Shown in pieces: positions 8,657 to 16,386 of a stretch of 64,000 nucleotides of DNA. Both the position numbers and the translations under genes were made by a program. Where the stretch lies: positions 603,070 to 667,069 of the forward strand of contig NZ_JAGETZ010000003.1 in NCBI RefSeq assembly GCF_017571495.1, written 5' to 3'. The stretch comes from Hymenobacter negativus (GTDB taxonomy: Bacteria > Bacteroidota > Bacteroidia > Cytophagales > Hymenobacteraceae). The notes beneath the pieces are model-generated. The model ran no database searches. It was not told where the DNA came from and worked only from the letters and a program-made list of their open reading frames with translations. Numbering within the stretch: position 1 is the first letter of the stretch; each line of letters starts with the position of its first letter.

Positions 8657-9115
8657 TTATTGTCCTTCGGTCGCGTTCGAACCGGTTACACCGAGCTTGA
8701 ACACGATGGGCAGGCTGGTCAGAATTGGATACTCCGGCTTCTTGAATTTAAGCAGGCGCACCACGCGCAGGGCCTCCTCGCCGGTGCCACCGCCCAGCTG
8801 CTTTATCAGCTTCACTCCTGACATTGTGCCGTCGGGATTTAGTGTGAAGCTCACAATGCACTGACCCTGAATGCGATTGCGTTTAGCCAGCAGGGGGTAC
8901 TTAATTTCTTTGCCGATAAACTCGTACATGGCGGCCTGGCCACCTTCGTAGTACTCAGCCACCGGAATGGACTTGCCCACCGAGCCAATGCCAGTGCCTT
9001 GCTCGGCCTGCGACTTGGGCGGCGCAGTGTTGGGAGTAGTTTGGGCAGCGGCCGGAGCGGCAGCAGCCAGCAATAGGCCAAGGGCCAACTGCGGGAGGGA
9101 AACGTTTTTGGTCAT
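8657..9115 (-). CDS. periplasmic TonB C-terminal-domain protein
   Basis: A 152-residue exported protein. The signal peptide is about residues 1-25 (hydrophobic LALGLLLAAAAPAAAQ). A short Pro/Gln linker leads to a TonB_C-like domain at about 60-145, with YPLLAKRNRIQGQCIVSFTLNPDGTMS and the closing VVRLLKFKKPEYPI. It lacks the N-terminal transmembrane anchor and long Pro-rich spacer of a classical TonB, so it is better read as a secreted TonB-box relative than as an energy transducer. It lies between engB (83 nt upstream) and the DUF5606 gene on the same strand. Confidence 0.8.
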   Translation of the reverse strand: MTKNVSLPQLALGLLLAAAAPAAAQTTPNTAPPKSQAEQGTGIGSVGKSIPVAEYYEGGQAAMYEFIGKEIKYPLLAKRNRIQGQCIVSFTLNPDGTMSGVKLIKQLGGGTGEEALRVVRLLKFKKPEYPILTSLPIVFKLGVTGSNATEGQ

Positions 9116-9198
9116 GATAAAATAAAAGGGGGCGGGGAGATGAGAAGACAATACAAACCGGCCGGGTTCAGGGCGCGATTGGCAATTTAAGGGCCAAT

Positions 9199-9819
9199 CT
9201 ACGCACTGGCTGCGGCATCGTCCTTCCATTGCTGATTTACTTCCTCAATAAAGGTGAGCACTTCTTCGCGTCCCAGTCGGGTTTCGGCCGAAGTCACGAA
9301 ATAGCGTGGCAACTCGTCCCATATTTCGCTCATTTTGCGCAGGTATTCGGCCAGCAGGGCTTTGGTTTGGGCCGTCGACTGCTTGTCGGCCTTCGTAAAT
9401 ATCATGACGAATGGAATGCCTTCTTCTCCCAGCTTTTCCATAAATTCCAAGTCCACAGACTGTGGTGAATGGCGTGAATCAATGAGCACGCAAACGCACA
9501 TTAAATTGCTTCGATTGAGCAAATAATAATTAATCATGCGTGCCCATTCGGCGCGCGATGTTTTGCTCACTTTAGCATAGCCGTAACCGGGTAAATCTAC
9601 CAGATACCAATTATCGTTAATAACGAAATGGTTAATTAATTGTGTCTTTCCGGGCGAGGCCGACGTTTTTGCTAAGCCGTTGCGCCCGGTCAGCATATTT
9701 ATCAGCGACGATTTTCCGACGTTAGAACGGCCAATGAATGCGTATTCGGGCAGTTTAGGGTCCGGGCAAAGGTCAGCCCGTGAATTACTGGTTAGGAATT
9801 GAGCGTCGTGAATAATCAT
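9199..9819 (-). CDS. engB: ribosome biogenesis GTPase EngB/YsxC
   Basis: A 206-residue TRAFAC GTPase needed for 50S subunit assembly. G1 is GRSNVGKSS at about 30-38, the switch region is ASPGKTQLIN, G3 is VDLPGYGYAKVS near 73, G4 is TKAD and G5 is TSA. All motifs are intact and the length is typical. The start MIIHDAQF at 9819 was chosen because the family begins this way; a -7 box (TAATTTTG on the minus strand) lies 38 bases upstream. The TonB-like gene follows downstream on the same strand. Confidence 0.95.
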   Translation of the reverse strand: MIIHDAQFLTSNSRADLCPDPKLPEYAFIGRSNVGKSSLINMLTGRNGLAKTSASPGKTQLINHFVINDNWYLVDLPGYGYAKVSKTSRAEWARMINYYLLNRSNLMCVCVLIDSRHSPQSVDLEFMEKLGEEGIPFVMIFTKADKQSTAQTKALLAEYLRKMSEIWDELPRYFVTSAETRLGREEVLTFIEEVNQQWKDDAAASA

Positions 9820-9856
9820 GAAATAAGAAAGAAGTAATAGGAACTGTACCGACATG

Positions 9857-9864
9857 CAAAATTA
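9857..9864 (-). promoter_or_regulatory. -7 box for engB
   Basis: The minus strand reads TAATTTTG, a full TAnnTTTG match 38 bases before the engB ATG. Confidence 0.5.
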
Positions 9865-10041
9865 CATCCGAACACCAGCCGGACCCGGACAAATAAAAAT
9901 GCTGCCATGAATGGCTATTTCAGTGGCGCTTCTATATTTGCGCGGCATGCCTGCCAAACAAGTGGGCCGCTGCTGTTGCACTCGACCACCGTTGAATGGC
10001 CGAAAATTTGCTCAAAAACCGCTTTTCGCAGGCTCGCAGCC

Positions 10042-10049
10042 TATCTTTG
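10042..10049 (+). promoter_or_regulatory. -7 box for the PorE-like gene
   Basis: TATCTTTG is a perfect TAnnTTTG match and the nearest one upstream of the OmpA-family ATG at 10260. It implies a long 5' leader of about 210 nt. Confidence 0.45.
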
Positions 10050-10259
10050 CCCGTTAATAGGCCATGCTTTGACACGGTCCGGTGCGGAGTTCTTTGCGAA
10101 AGAGGACGGTTACCTTCGGCGCAAATGCGCATTAAGGGCTAACCCTACCGTGGTTTTTCAGTATAAGCCCAAAATATAGTCCGCTCCCGCTACCCTTGGG
10201 CTTCGGCGTTTTCACTTACAACCCCTTCAGAAATTTCTTTTTTTCAAATCACTCCTCCA

Positions 10260-12506
10260 ATGGACAACTTATCCAGAAGGTTACTGCAAGCGTCGTGCGC
10301 CGTTGCCCTCACCGCCGCTATCGGCTCTCCGGCCCAGGCGCAAAGCACGCGTAAGGACCTCAAAACCGGCAACAAGTTCTTCGAGCAGGAAAACTACCGC
10401 GCTGCCATTCCTTACTATGAAAAGGTATTGGCCAAAGACCCTAACAACGCCAAGGCGCTGTTTAATGCCGGCATTTCCTATATGTCGTTCGACAAGGAGA
10501 AGGCCAGCGACTATATCTATAAAGCGCAAAAGCTAAAGCCGAAAGTTTCGAAGGACGTGGAATACTGGCTGGGCCGGGTTGACCACCTCAACTATAACTT
10601 CGACGAGGCCGTGGCTCACTTCCAGGCCTATAACGCCACGCTGAAGAAGAACGACCAGCGCAAAGAAGAACTTGCCCAGTGGATTCAGCACAGCAAGAAT
10701 GCTAAGGTGCAGTTTAACTCGCCCAAAGACATCTTCGTGAAAAACCTGGGTCCGGTTATCAATACGCAGTTTTCGGAGCACAGCCCGGTAATTTCGTCGG
10801 ATGATAAGCTGCTCATCTTTACCTCGCGTGGCGAGGCCGTGACCGGTGCCAGTGGCAGCGTGAGCGACAAAAAGAACAAGAGCGTTGCCGCCGATGGTGA
10901 GTACTACGAAGACATCTTCGAAACCACGCGCATCGACGACGAGAACTGGCAGAAACCCCGCTCGCTGAGCGGTGTGCTGAACGGCAAAGGCCACGATGCT
11001 TCGATTCAGTTGTTCGACAACGACACCAAGATGCTGATGTACCGTAACGATAACAACGGTGACATCTTCGTGACGGATAAGAGCGGTGGCGATTGGACGG
11101 CCCCCAAGGCACTGGATGGTAACATCAACTCGAAAGCCTTCGAGTCAGATGCTTTCATCACGCCGGACGGCCTGACTATCTACTTCTCAACTGGTAAATT
11201 CTCGGAAGACGGTACGCTCGACCTGTACGTGGCAACCCGTGCTTCGACCGGTGCTGACTGGGGAACGCCAAAGTCGCTCGGTGCCAATATCAACACCAAG
11301 TATGATGATGATAGCCCGTACCTGAGCAAAGACGGCAAAACATTGTATTTCTCGTCGCGCGGCCACAACACGATGGGCGGCTACGATATCTTCAAGTCGG
11401 AGTACGACGAGGGTGGTCGCAAGTGGGGCCCGGCCGTGAACATGGGCTACCCCGTGAACACGCCCGATGATGACTCTTACTACCGCTTGAGCCCCGATGG
11501 TTCGTATGCTTACCTGAGCTCGTACCGCATTGGTGGCTACGGTGAAAAGGACATTTACACCATCAACTATATCAAGAACGCCAATATTGTTGGTAAGGTG
11601 TTCTCGGCCAAAGACAGCACCACTGTTATTCCTGGTGTGGAGTTGGTGTTCAGCGGAACCCAGGCCGACAAAACGGCCCTGAGCTTCCGTGATATCAGCA
11701 AGCCGGATGGTGGTTACCAGGTAGCCGTGCTTTCGGGCCGTACCTATCAGGTTGCCGTGAGCAAGGATGGCAAGAACATTGAGACGCAGGAATTCCCCGT
11801 GCCGGTGTCGACGAATGACTCGACGACCATCACGAAGAATTTCTACATCAACTATGTGGATACGACTTCGAACAACCTGTTTGCAGCTAAGAACATCTAC
11901 TTCGATACCGACAAGTACAAGCTGCGTCCAGAGTCGATTACGCGCCTGAACGAAATCAGCCAGATTCTGACGGCTAACCCCGGCATCAATATGTCGATTG
12001 AGGGCCATTGCGACTCGCGTAATACCGACGAGTACAACATGGTACTGGGTCAGAACCGTGCCAATGCTGCCTTCAATTACCTGAAGAAGCAAGGTGTGGC
12101 CGAAACCCGCATGACGACCGTGAGCTACGGCGAGCGTCGTCCGGCTGCCCCGAATGATTCGCCCGAGAACATGCAGCTTAACCGCCGCGACGAGTTCAAG
12201 GTGGTGCTGAAAGAAGGCGAAACCATGCCCGTTATCAATAACAACTCGGGTGCTACTACCACCACGGGTACCGGCACTTCGACTACCACTACTACTGCCG
12301 CACCGCTGGTGCCCGGCAAGAGCAAGGTGAAAATGGCCGACGGCACGAAGGTGAAAACCAAAGTGGACGAGGATTCAGACAAAGTGAAGGTGAAAACCAA
12401 AGGCGCAGCCGGAGACAAATCTAAAACCACCACCAAAAACGGTGAATTGGATGCAAAAGCCAAAGATGCCAGCGGCGAAAAAACCAAAGTAAAAGCCAAG
12501 AACTAG
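10260..12506 (+). CDS. PorE-like protein: TPR, PD40 propeller, CRD, OmpA domain
   Basis: A 748-residue envelope protein. Signal peptide 1-28 (cleavage after AQAQ); TPR repeats about 30-125 (GNKFFEQENYRAAIPYYEKVL, KALFNAGISYM); PD40 beta-propeller blades about 160-440 (SPDGSYAYLSSYR, SKDGKTLYFSSRG, TPDGLTIYFSTGK); a carboxypeptidase-regulatory-like domain about 440-525; an OmpA C-terminal peptidoglycan-binding domain about 543-650 (YFDTDKYKLRPES, IEGHCDSRNTDEYNMVLGQNRA). This domain order is that of PorE, a type IX secretion component that ties the machinery to peptidoglycan. PorE is a lipoprotein in Porphyromonas, whereas no good lipobox is seen here. A Thr-rich then Lys-rich 90-residue tail is unusual. 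Function is inferred from architecture; paralogous OmpA/PD40 proteins exist. Confidence 0.85.
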   Translation: MDNLSRRLLQASCAVALTAAIGSPAQAQSTRKDLKTGNKFFEQENYRAAIPYYEKVLAKDPNNAKALFNAGISYMSFDKEKASDYIYKAQKLKPKVSKDVEYWLGRVDHLNYNFDEAVAHFQAYNATLKKNDQRKEELAQWIQHSKNAKVQFNSPKDIFVKNLGPVINTQFSEHSPVISSDDKLLIFTSRGEAVTGASGSVSDKKNKSVAADGEYYEDIFETTRIDDENWQKPRSLSGVLNGKGHDASIQLFDNDTKMLMYRNDNNGDIFVTDKSGGDWTAPKALDGNINSKAFESDAFITPDGLTIYFSTGKFSEDGTLDLYVATRASTGADWGTPKSLGANINTKYDDDSPYLSKDGKTLYFSSRGHNTMGGYDIFKSEYDEGGRKWGPAVNMGYPVNTPDDDSYYRLSPDGSYAYLSSYRIGGYGEKDIYTINYIKNANIVGKVFSAKDSTTVIPGVELVFSGTQADKTALSFRDISKPDGGYQVAVLSGRTYQVAVSKDGKNIETQEFPVPVSTNDSTTITKNFYINYVDTTSNNLFAAKNIYFDTDKYKLRPESITRLNEISQILTANPGINMSIEGHCDSRNTDEYNMVLGQNRANAAFNYLKKQGVAETRMTTVSYGERRPAAPNDSPENMQLNRRDEFKVVLKEGETMPVINNNSGATTTTGTGTSTTTTTAAPLVPGKSKVKMADGTKVKTKVDEDSDKVKVKTKGAAGDKSKTTTKNGELDAKAKDASGEKTKVKAKN

Positions 12507-12533
12507 TTTATAGTTCAGGTAATTAAGCTGCGA

Positions 12534-12568
12534 AGCGGGCCGGGCAATTTGCCCGGCCCGCTTTTTTT
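12534..12568 (+). terminator. intrinsic terminator after the PorE-like gene
   Basis: A perfect stem AGCGGGCCGGGC/GCCCGGCCCGCT with loop AATTT is followed by a run of seven T. Confidence 0.92.
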
Positions 12569-12685
12569 ACGCGCCCCCTGGCGTCTTTCCCGTTCTTTTG
12601 TAGCTGCGTTGCTTAACAAACCGGCCCGGTTGGGCGTTGGGAGAGGGCAATTTTCCCGCATCACTTACGTTCTTTGCGCTCGCTC

Positions 12686-13414
12686 ATGGCTGTATTACCT
12701 TATAAAGACAATTCCGCTGATAAGAAATCGCAGGTTGCCCAGATGTTCAACTCCATCGCGGGCAAGTACGATTTCCTCAACCACTTCCTTAGTGCTGGCA
12801 CCGACATCTACTGGCGGCGCAAGGCAGTGGATGAGTTGAAAACATTGCGTCCGGCGCGCATTCTGGACATTGCCACCGGCACGGCCGATTTCGCTATCGA
12901 AACCCTGCGAACTGCCGCGCCCGACGCGCAGGTGACCGGGGTGGACATTTCGGAAGGCATGCTGGAGGTAGGCCGTCGCAAGCTGGCGGCCAAAGGCCTG
13001 GGCAACCGCATTCAGTTGGAGCTTGGCGACTCTGAGAACCTGCCCTTCGAAGATGGCGAGTTTGATGCGGTAACGGCTTCTTTTGGCGTGCGCAACTTTG
13101 CGCACCTGGAGGCTGGGCTGGCGGAGATGCGGCGCGTGCTGCGGCCGGGCGGCAAACTCGTTATTCTGGAATTCAGCAAGCCGACGGCGTTTCCGCTCAA
13201 GCAAGCGTATAATTTTTATTTCCGCCGGGTACTACCGGTTTTTGGTAAGATGATTTCCAAAGACCAGTCGGCCTATACTTACCTGCCGGCTTCGGTACAG
13301 GCATTTCCGGACGGCCCCGATTTTTTGGCAATCCTGACCAAAGTCGGCTTCAAACAACCTGCATGGCAACCACTCACTTTCGGAATCAGCTCCATTTACA
13401 CGGCGCACAACTAA
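12686..13414 (+). CDS. ubiE: demethylmenaquinone/ubiquinone C-methyltransferase
   Basis: A 242-residue SAM-dependent methyltransferase that methylates demethylmenaquinone in the last step of menaquinone synthesis. Family strings are YDFLNHFLSAGTDIYWRRKAV near 25-45, the SAM motif ILDIATGTADFAIE, the post-motif GVDISEGMLEVGR, and FGVRNF with LRPGGKLVILEFS. The ATG at 12686 is preferred over one four codons upstream. Its 3' end overlaps the porT start by 52 nt; the ubiE-porT pairing is known from other Bacteroidota. Confidence 0.95.
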   Translation: MAVLPYKDNSADKKSQVAQMFNSIAGKYDFLNHFLSAGTDIYWRRKAVDELKTLRPARILDIATGTADFAIETLRTAAPDAQVTGVDISEGMLEVGRRKLAAKGLGNRIQLELGDSENLPFEDGEFDAVTASFGVRNFAHLEAGLAEMRRVLRPGGKLVILEFSKPTAFPLKQAYNFYFRRVLPVFGKMISKDQSAYTYLPASVQAFPDGPDFLAILTKVGFKQPAWQPLTFGISSIYTAHN

Positions 13415-14166
13415 AGCAGCTGGCACTGCTGGCGTTAGTGGTTGTGCTGCTGCCCACAGCGGCGCAGGCGCAACGCAAAGCGAACTCGCAAGCCAACCGT
13501 GGCAAAAACGGCAAGCTCAAGTCCATCACCGTTAAAAACCTGCCGAACTACGACGACCGGTGGTTTCACCCCGGCATGTACCTGAGCTTTTCGGCCTCGC
13601 GGTTTGTGATTGAGCAGTCGGCTCAATACGTGGCCAACAAGAACGTCACGGCCAATTCCATTTACAGCCCCAGCCTGGGAGTGGGCTTTATCGGGGATGC
13701 GCGTCTCGGCGGGCCAGAGTCGCCGTTTATCCTTCGCTTTGCACCGGGCGTAAACTTTCTGACCCGCAAGGTGGAGTTCACGCCGCATGGCTACCAGAAG
13801 CCGGATTCCATTGTAACGCAGGAGGTGACTTCCACGGTGGTGCAGTTTCCCATTTTGCTGAAGTATCAGTCGGACCGCCGCCGCAACTCGCGCATGTACA
13901 TGATAGCGGGCATCAACCCCGTACTGACGGCGAGCAACCGCCGCAGCGACCCGCTACGTAACCAGTTGCAGGCCCTCGACAGCGACCTGACCCTGGAATA
14001 TGGCGTGGGACTGGACTTGTTCTATCCGCTGTTTAAACTGGCGCCGGAGCTGCGCTTTTCGCATGGGCTGAAGAACCTGTTGATGCCGCATAACGACATT
14101 TTTAGCAATAGCCTGCAAAGCATTAGCACCAACTCGGTGACGCTGTATATCAATATTCAGAACTAA
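13363..14166 (+). CDS. porT: type IX secretion outer-membrane protein PorT
   Basis: A 267-residue predicted outer-membrane beta-barrel. The signal peptide is about residues 1-36 (LALLALVVVLLPTAAQAQ). The mature part has the family-like strings NLPNYDDRWFHPGMYLSFS, FILRFAPGVNFLTRKVEFT and VVQFPILLKYQSDRRRNSRMYMIAG, and ends in an alternating aromatic strand (VTLYINIQN) typical of barrels. PorT is needed for type IX secretion. The call rests on these strings and on linkage to ubiE, with whose coding region it overlaps by 52 nt in another frame. No later in-frame ATG would leave a signal peptide, so the overlap is probably real and implies translational linkage. Confidence 0.85.
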   Translation: MATTHFRNQLHLHGAQLKQLALLALVVVLLPTAAQAQRKANSQANRGKNGKLKSITVKNLPNYDDRWFHPGMYLSFSASRFVIEQSAQYVANKNVTANSIYSPSLGVGFIGDARLGGPESPFILRFAPGVNFLTRKVEFTPHGYQKPDSIVTQEVTSTVVQFPILLKYQSDRRRNSRMYMIAGINPVLTASNRRSDPLRNQLQALDSDLTLEYGVGLDLFYPLFKLAPELRFSHGLKNLLMPHNDIFSNSLQSISTNSVTLYINIQN

Positions 14167-14173
14167 GACGATT

Positions 14174-14250
14174 GTTGCAGTTGTCAGACTCGGATATACC
14201 TGATTGACGGAATACTAACATCGAACGACCGACAACCAGCAACTGATAGT
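14174..14250. repeat. weak intergenic inverted repeat (AGTTGTC/GACAACC words)
   Basis: GTTGCAGTTGTCAG on the left and GACAACCAGCAACTGATAG on the right are imperfect complements built from short AGTTGTC-like words in the porT-SDR spacer. It is less convincing than the other elements. Confidence 0.35.
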
Positions 14251-14256
14251 TAAACT

Positions 14257-15003
14257 ATGCGAACAGCATTTATTACGGGCGCATCCTCGGGAATAGGACG
14301 AGCGACGGCGGTAGCCCTAGCCGGTGCCGGATTTGAGTTGGTGGTGACGGGGCGGCGGCGTGAGCGGTTGGAGGAACTGGCAGCGCAGTTGGCCCCGGTG
14401 CCGGTGCACATTCTGATGTTTGACGTGCGCGACCGGACCGCAGTGGATGCCGCGGTGGCTACGCTGCCAGAAGCATTGCGTGCGCCCGATGTGCTGGTGA
14501 ATAATGCTGGTGGTGCGCACGGCCTGAGCCCTATTCAAGCCGGCGACCCGTCCGACTGGGACCAGATGCTGGACGCCAATGTGCGCGGCCTGCTGAACGT
14601 GACGCACGCGCTGCTGCCGGGCATGACGGCAAGAAAAACCGGTTTCATCGTGAATATTGGTTCGATTGCCGGCCAGGAGGCCTACGCTAATGGCAACGTG
14701 TACTGCGCAAGTAAAGCGGCGGTGAGCATGCTCACCAAAACCATGCGGCTGGACTTATTGCCTACCGGCGTACGGGTGGCTGAAGTGAACCCCGGCGCGG
14801 TGGAAACGGAGTTTTCGCAAGTGCGCTTCAAAGGCGACGAGGCGCGAGCAGCCAAAGTGTACGAAGGCTTTGAGCCGTTAAGAGCCGAAGACATTGCCGA
14901 CGTCATCGTGTTTATGGTGACACGGCCGCCGCACGTTACCATTGCCGAGGTACTGGTGCTGGCGGGCGCGCAAGGGGCTGCCACCACGATTGCCCGAAAA
15001 TAG
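14257..15003 (+). CDS. SDR family NAD(P)-dependent oxidoreductase
   Basis: A 248-residue classical short-chain dehydrogenase. The Rossmann motif TGASSGIG is at 7-14, TGRRRERLEEL after strand 2 suggests NADP preference, NNAGG is at 82-86, and the catalytic Ser136, Tyr149 and Lys153 (YCASK) are in place. NPGAVETEF follows. The overall pattern is closest to the YdfG/serine-3-dehydrogenase type acting on small hydroxy acids, but the substrate cannot be read from sequence. It is transcribed with its own terminator; the porT gene ends 90 nt upstream. Confidence 0.9.
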   Translation: MRTAFITGASSGIGRATAVALAGAGFELVVTGRRRERLEELAAQLAPVPVHILMFDVRDRTAVDAAVATLPEALRAPDVLVNNAGGAHGLSPIQAGDPSDWDQMLDANVRGLLNVTHALLPGMTARKTGFIVNIGSIAGQEAYANGNVYCASKAAVSMLTKTMRLDLLPTGVRVAEVNPGAVETEFSQVRFKGDEARAAKVYEGFEPLRAEDIADVIVFMVTRPPHVTIAEVLVLAGAQGAATTIARK

Positions 15004-15013
15004 GTTGATAGAC

Positions 15014-15055
15014 AAAAAGAGAAGGTCCTGCTAGCTGCAGGGCCTTCTCTTTTTG
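15014..15055. terminator. bidirectional intrinsic terminator
   Basis: The stem AGAGAAGG-CCTGC / GCAGG-CCTTCTCT (with a single-base bulge) flanked by A and T runs separates the convergent SDR and esterase genes. Confidence 0.85.
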
Positions 15056-15057
15056 GG

Positions 15058-15708
15058 CTACTCTACACCGGCTATCTGCTCCAGTACCGTCCGGTTTAGC
15101 TCGTGTTTGCCGGCGAAGGTGATGAGCGTAGGAGAGCCGCCGAATTGCTGAAGCTGCTGCTCTTGCAGCGCTGCTTTTTCGGGCGATATGTACTCGTCCT
15201 CGGTCCCGACTACCACCGTCAGCTGCAAGCCTTGGAGCAGACGATTTACGGCTGTCGCTTCTATATCTTCGGGAAAGCCACCGGCCCAAAGAACGAGGTG
15301 GGACGGCCGAAACCACGCCTGCGCCAGCCAGCGGCTAACGGTAGCGGTGCCCTGCGAAAAGCCCAGGACCGTGACCTGCACATCGGGCAGGCACTCGTCA
15401 AGTACTTTTTCAGCCAACTGATTGAGGAAGTTGACGTGGTCTTCGATTTCGTACAGACGGTCGTCGCGCGTCATCCAACTGGCACCTACGCGGCCGCCGT
15501 TGCCGCTGAGGTAAAAGCGGGAGAGGCCTTCGGGTGCGATGACGACGGTGTGCGGGTCGGCTTCGGTGAGAAAAGCGAAGTGACGAACGAAATACGCGGC
15601 CAACTGCCCATAGCCGTGGCAGACGAACCACACGTGCTTGGTAGCAGCCGACAGGTCGCCTAACTGCTGGTAGCGGGCGGTGCGGGCTACGGTGAGGTGG
15701 CGTTCCAT
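15058..15708 (-). CDS. alpha/beta-hydrolase (phospholipase/carboxylesterase type)
   Basis: A 216-residue cytosolic serine hydrolase. The nucleophile elbow GFSQG has Ser118, the oxyanion region is FVCHGYGQ at about 28-35, the acid is probably the Asp in VGTEDEY near 172, and the histidine is in GKHEL near 201. This matches the phospholipase/carboxylesterase (YpfH/EstB-like) branch, which cleaves small esters or thioesters; the natural substrate is unknown. It ends 2 nt from the SDR terminator and directly follows the cytidine deaminase gene (adjacent, no gap), so the two form an operon. Confidence 0.85.
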   Translation of the reverse strand: MERHLTVARTARYQQLGDLSAATKHVWFVCHGYGQLAAYFVRHFAFLTEADPHTVVIAPEGLSRFYLSGNGGRVGASWMTRDDRLYEIEDHVNFLNQLAEKVLDECLPDVQVTVLGFSQGTATVSRWLAQAWFRPSHLVLWAGGFPEDIEATAVNRLLQGLQLTVVVGTEDEYISPEKAALQEQQLQQFGGSPTLITFAGKHELNRTVLEQIAGVE

Positions 15709-16206
15709 TTAAGCAGGGGGCAGGTCGTCGGCCAGAAAGTTGAACGGCATAAGGGAAGCCAGAGAGGGAAAGCGCAGGATGGTGCCCGTGCGGCTGGGCA
15801 GCAGCAGCGGAATGGGTTCGGCCTGGCGGGCTTCGTAGTCGAGCATCACCTGGCGGCAGGCGCCGCAGGGGAAAGCTGGGCCAAAGTCGCCGGTAGCCGG
15901 GCGGGCAGCCACGGCCATGCCCACAATGGGCGCGTGGCCCGGCTGGGAGGCCGCCAGGCCAAAAAGAGCGGTGCGCTCGGCGCAGAGGCCACTGGGGTAG
16001 GCTGGATTTTCCTGATTGGTACCGCTAAAAATGGAGCCATCGGCCAGGAGCAGCGCGGCACCTACATGAAAGCCGGAATAGGGAGCGTAAGCGTGGTCGG
16101 TGGCATCGCGGGCCGCTTGCCAGAGAGCTTGGGCCATGGGCGTGAGGTCGTGCGTAGAGTCGAGCTCATCATAGGAAATAAGTTGCTGGCGGGGAATGCG
16201 GGCCAT
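15709..16206 (-). CDS. cdd: cytidine deaminase
   Basis: A 165-residue homolog of tetrameric cytidine deaminases, which convert (deoxy)cytidine to (deoxy)uridine in pyrimidine salvage. The zinc site is visible: Cys75-Ala-Glu77 in PSGLCAERTALF (Glu77 catalytic) and PCGAC with Cys114 and Cys117. YAPYSGFHVGAALL near 40-53 is the family's substrate loop. It is slightly longer than the usual 130 residues because of N- and C-terminal extensions. The same frame stays open for another 260 codons upstream, but that part is antisense to the next gene and lacks homology. The esterase gene follows without any gap. Confidence 0.93.
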   Translation of the reverse strand: MARIPRQQLISYDELDSTHDLTPMAQALWQAARDATDHAYAPYSGFHVGAALLLADGSIFSGTNQENPAYPSGLCAERTALFGLAASQPGHAPIVGMAVAARPATGDFGPAFPCGACRQVMLDYEARQAEPIPLLLPSRTGTILRFPSLASLMPFNFLADDLPPA

Positions 16207-16374
16207 ATAGATAGGAATAGGGGGCGGCGAAGATAGGTGAAGGGCTGGAAACAACCTCTCAAAACGGTTCTGCCGGGTGCAGCCAAAGCATCTCTGCTGG
16301 GAAAGTAATCCGTTTGCTGTTGCGGTAGCGCTGCTTCGGCTGCGCTCAGCAGGACGTTCCTCCTTCCAAATTCC

Positions 16375-16382
16375 TACTTTTG
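16375..16382 (+). promoter_or_regulatory. -7 box for the saccharopine dehydrogenase-like gene
   Basis: TACTTTTG is a perfect TAnnTTTG match ending exactly four bases before the ATG at 16387, implying a leaderless transcript. Confidence 0.6.
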
Positions 16383-16386
16383 CCGC

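Larger units (their letters stand above)
9820..10259. other. intergenic region between divergent engB and the OmpA-family gene
   Basis: 440 bases with no convincing gene. Full TAnnTTTG boxes occur at 9857-9864 (minus, TAATTTTG, for engB), 9933-9940 (plus, TATATTTG) and 10042-10049 (plus, TATCTTTG). The last leaves a leader of about 210 bases before the OmpA-family ATG, in which no named riboswitch was recognised. Confidence 0.55.

Noticed and set aside
9907..10179. 90-codon plus-strand frame before the PorE-like gene
   Set aside because: Interrupts the promoter region, has no recognisable domain and no conserved pattern.
11187..12092. 301-codon minus-strand open frame in the PorE-like gene
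   Set aside because: Low-complexity shadow; the plus-strand protein has clear TPR/PD40/OmpA domains.
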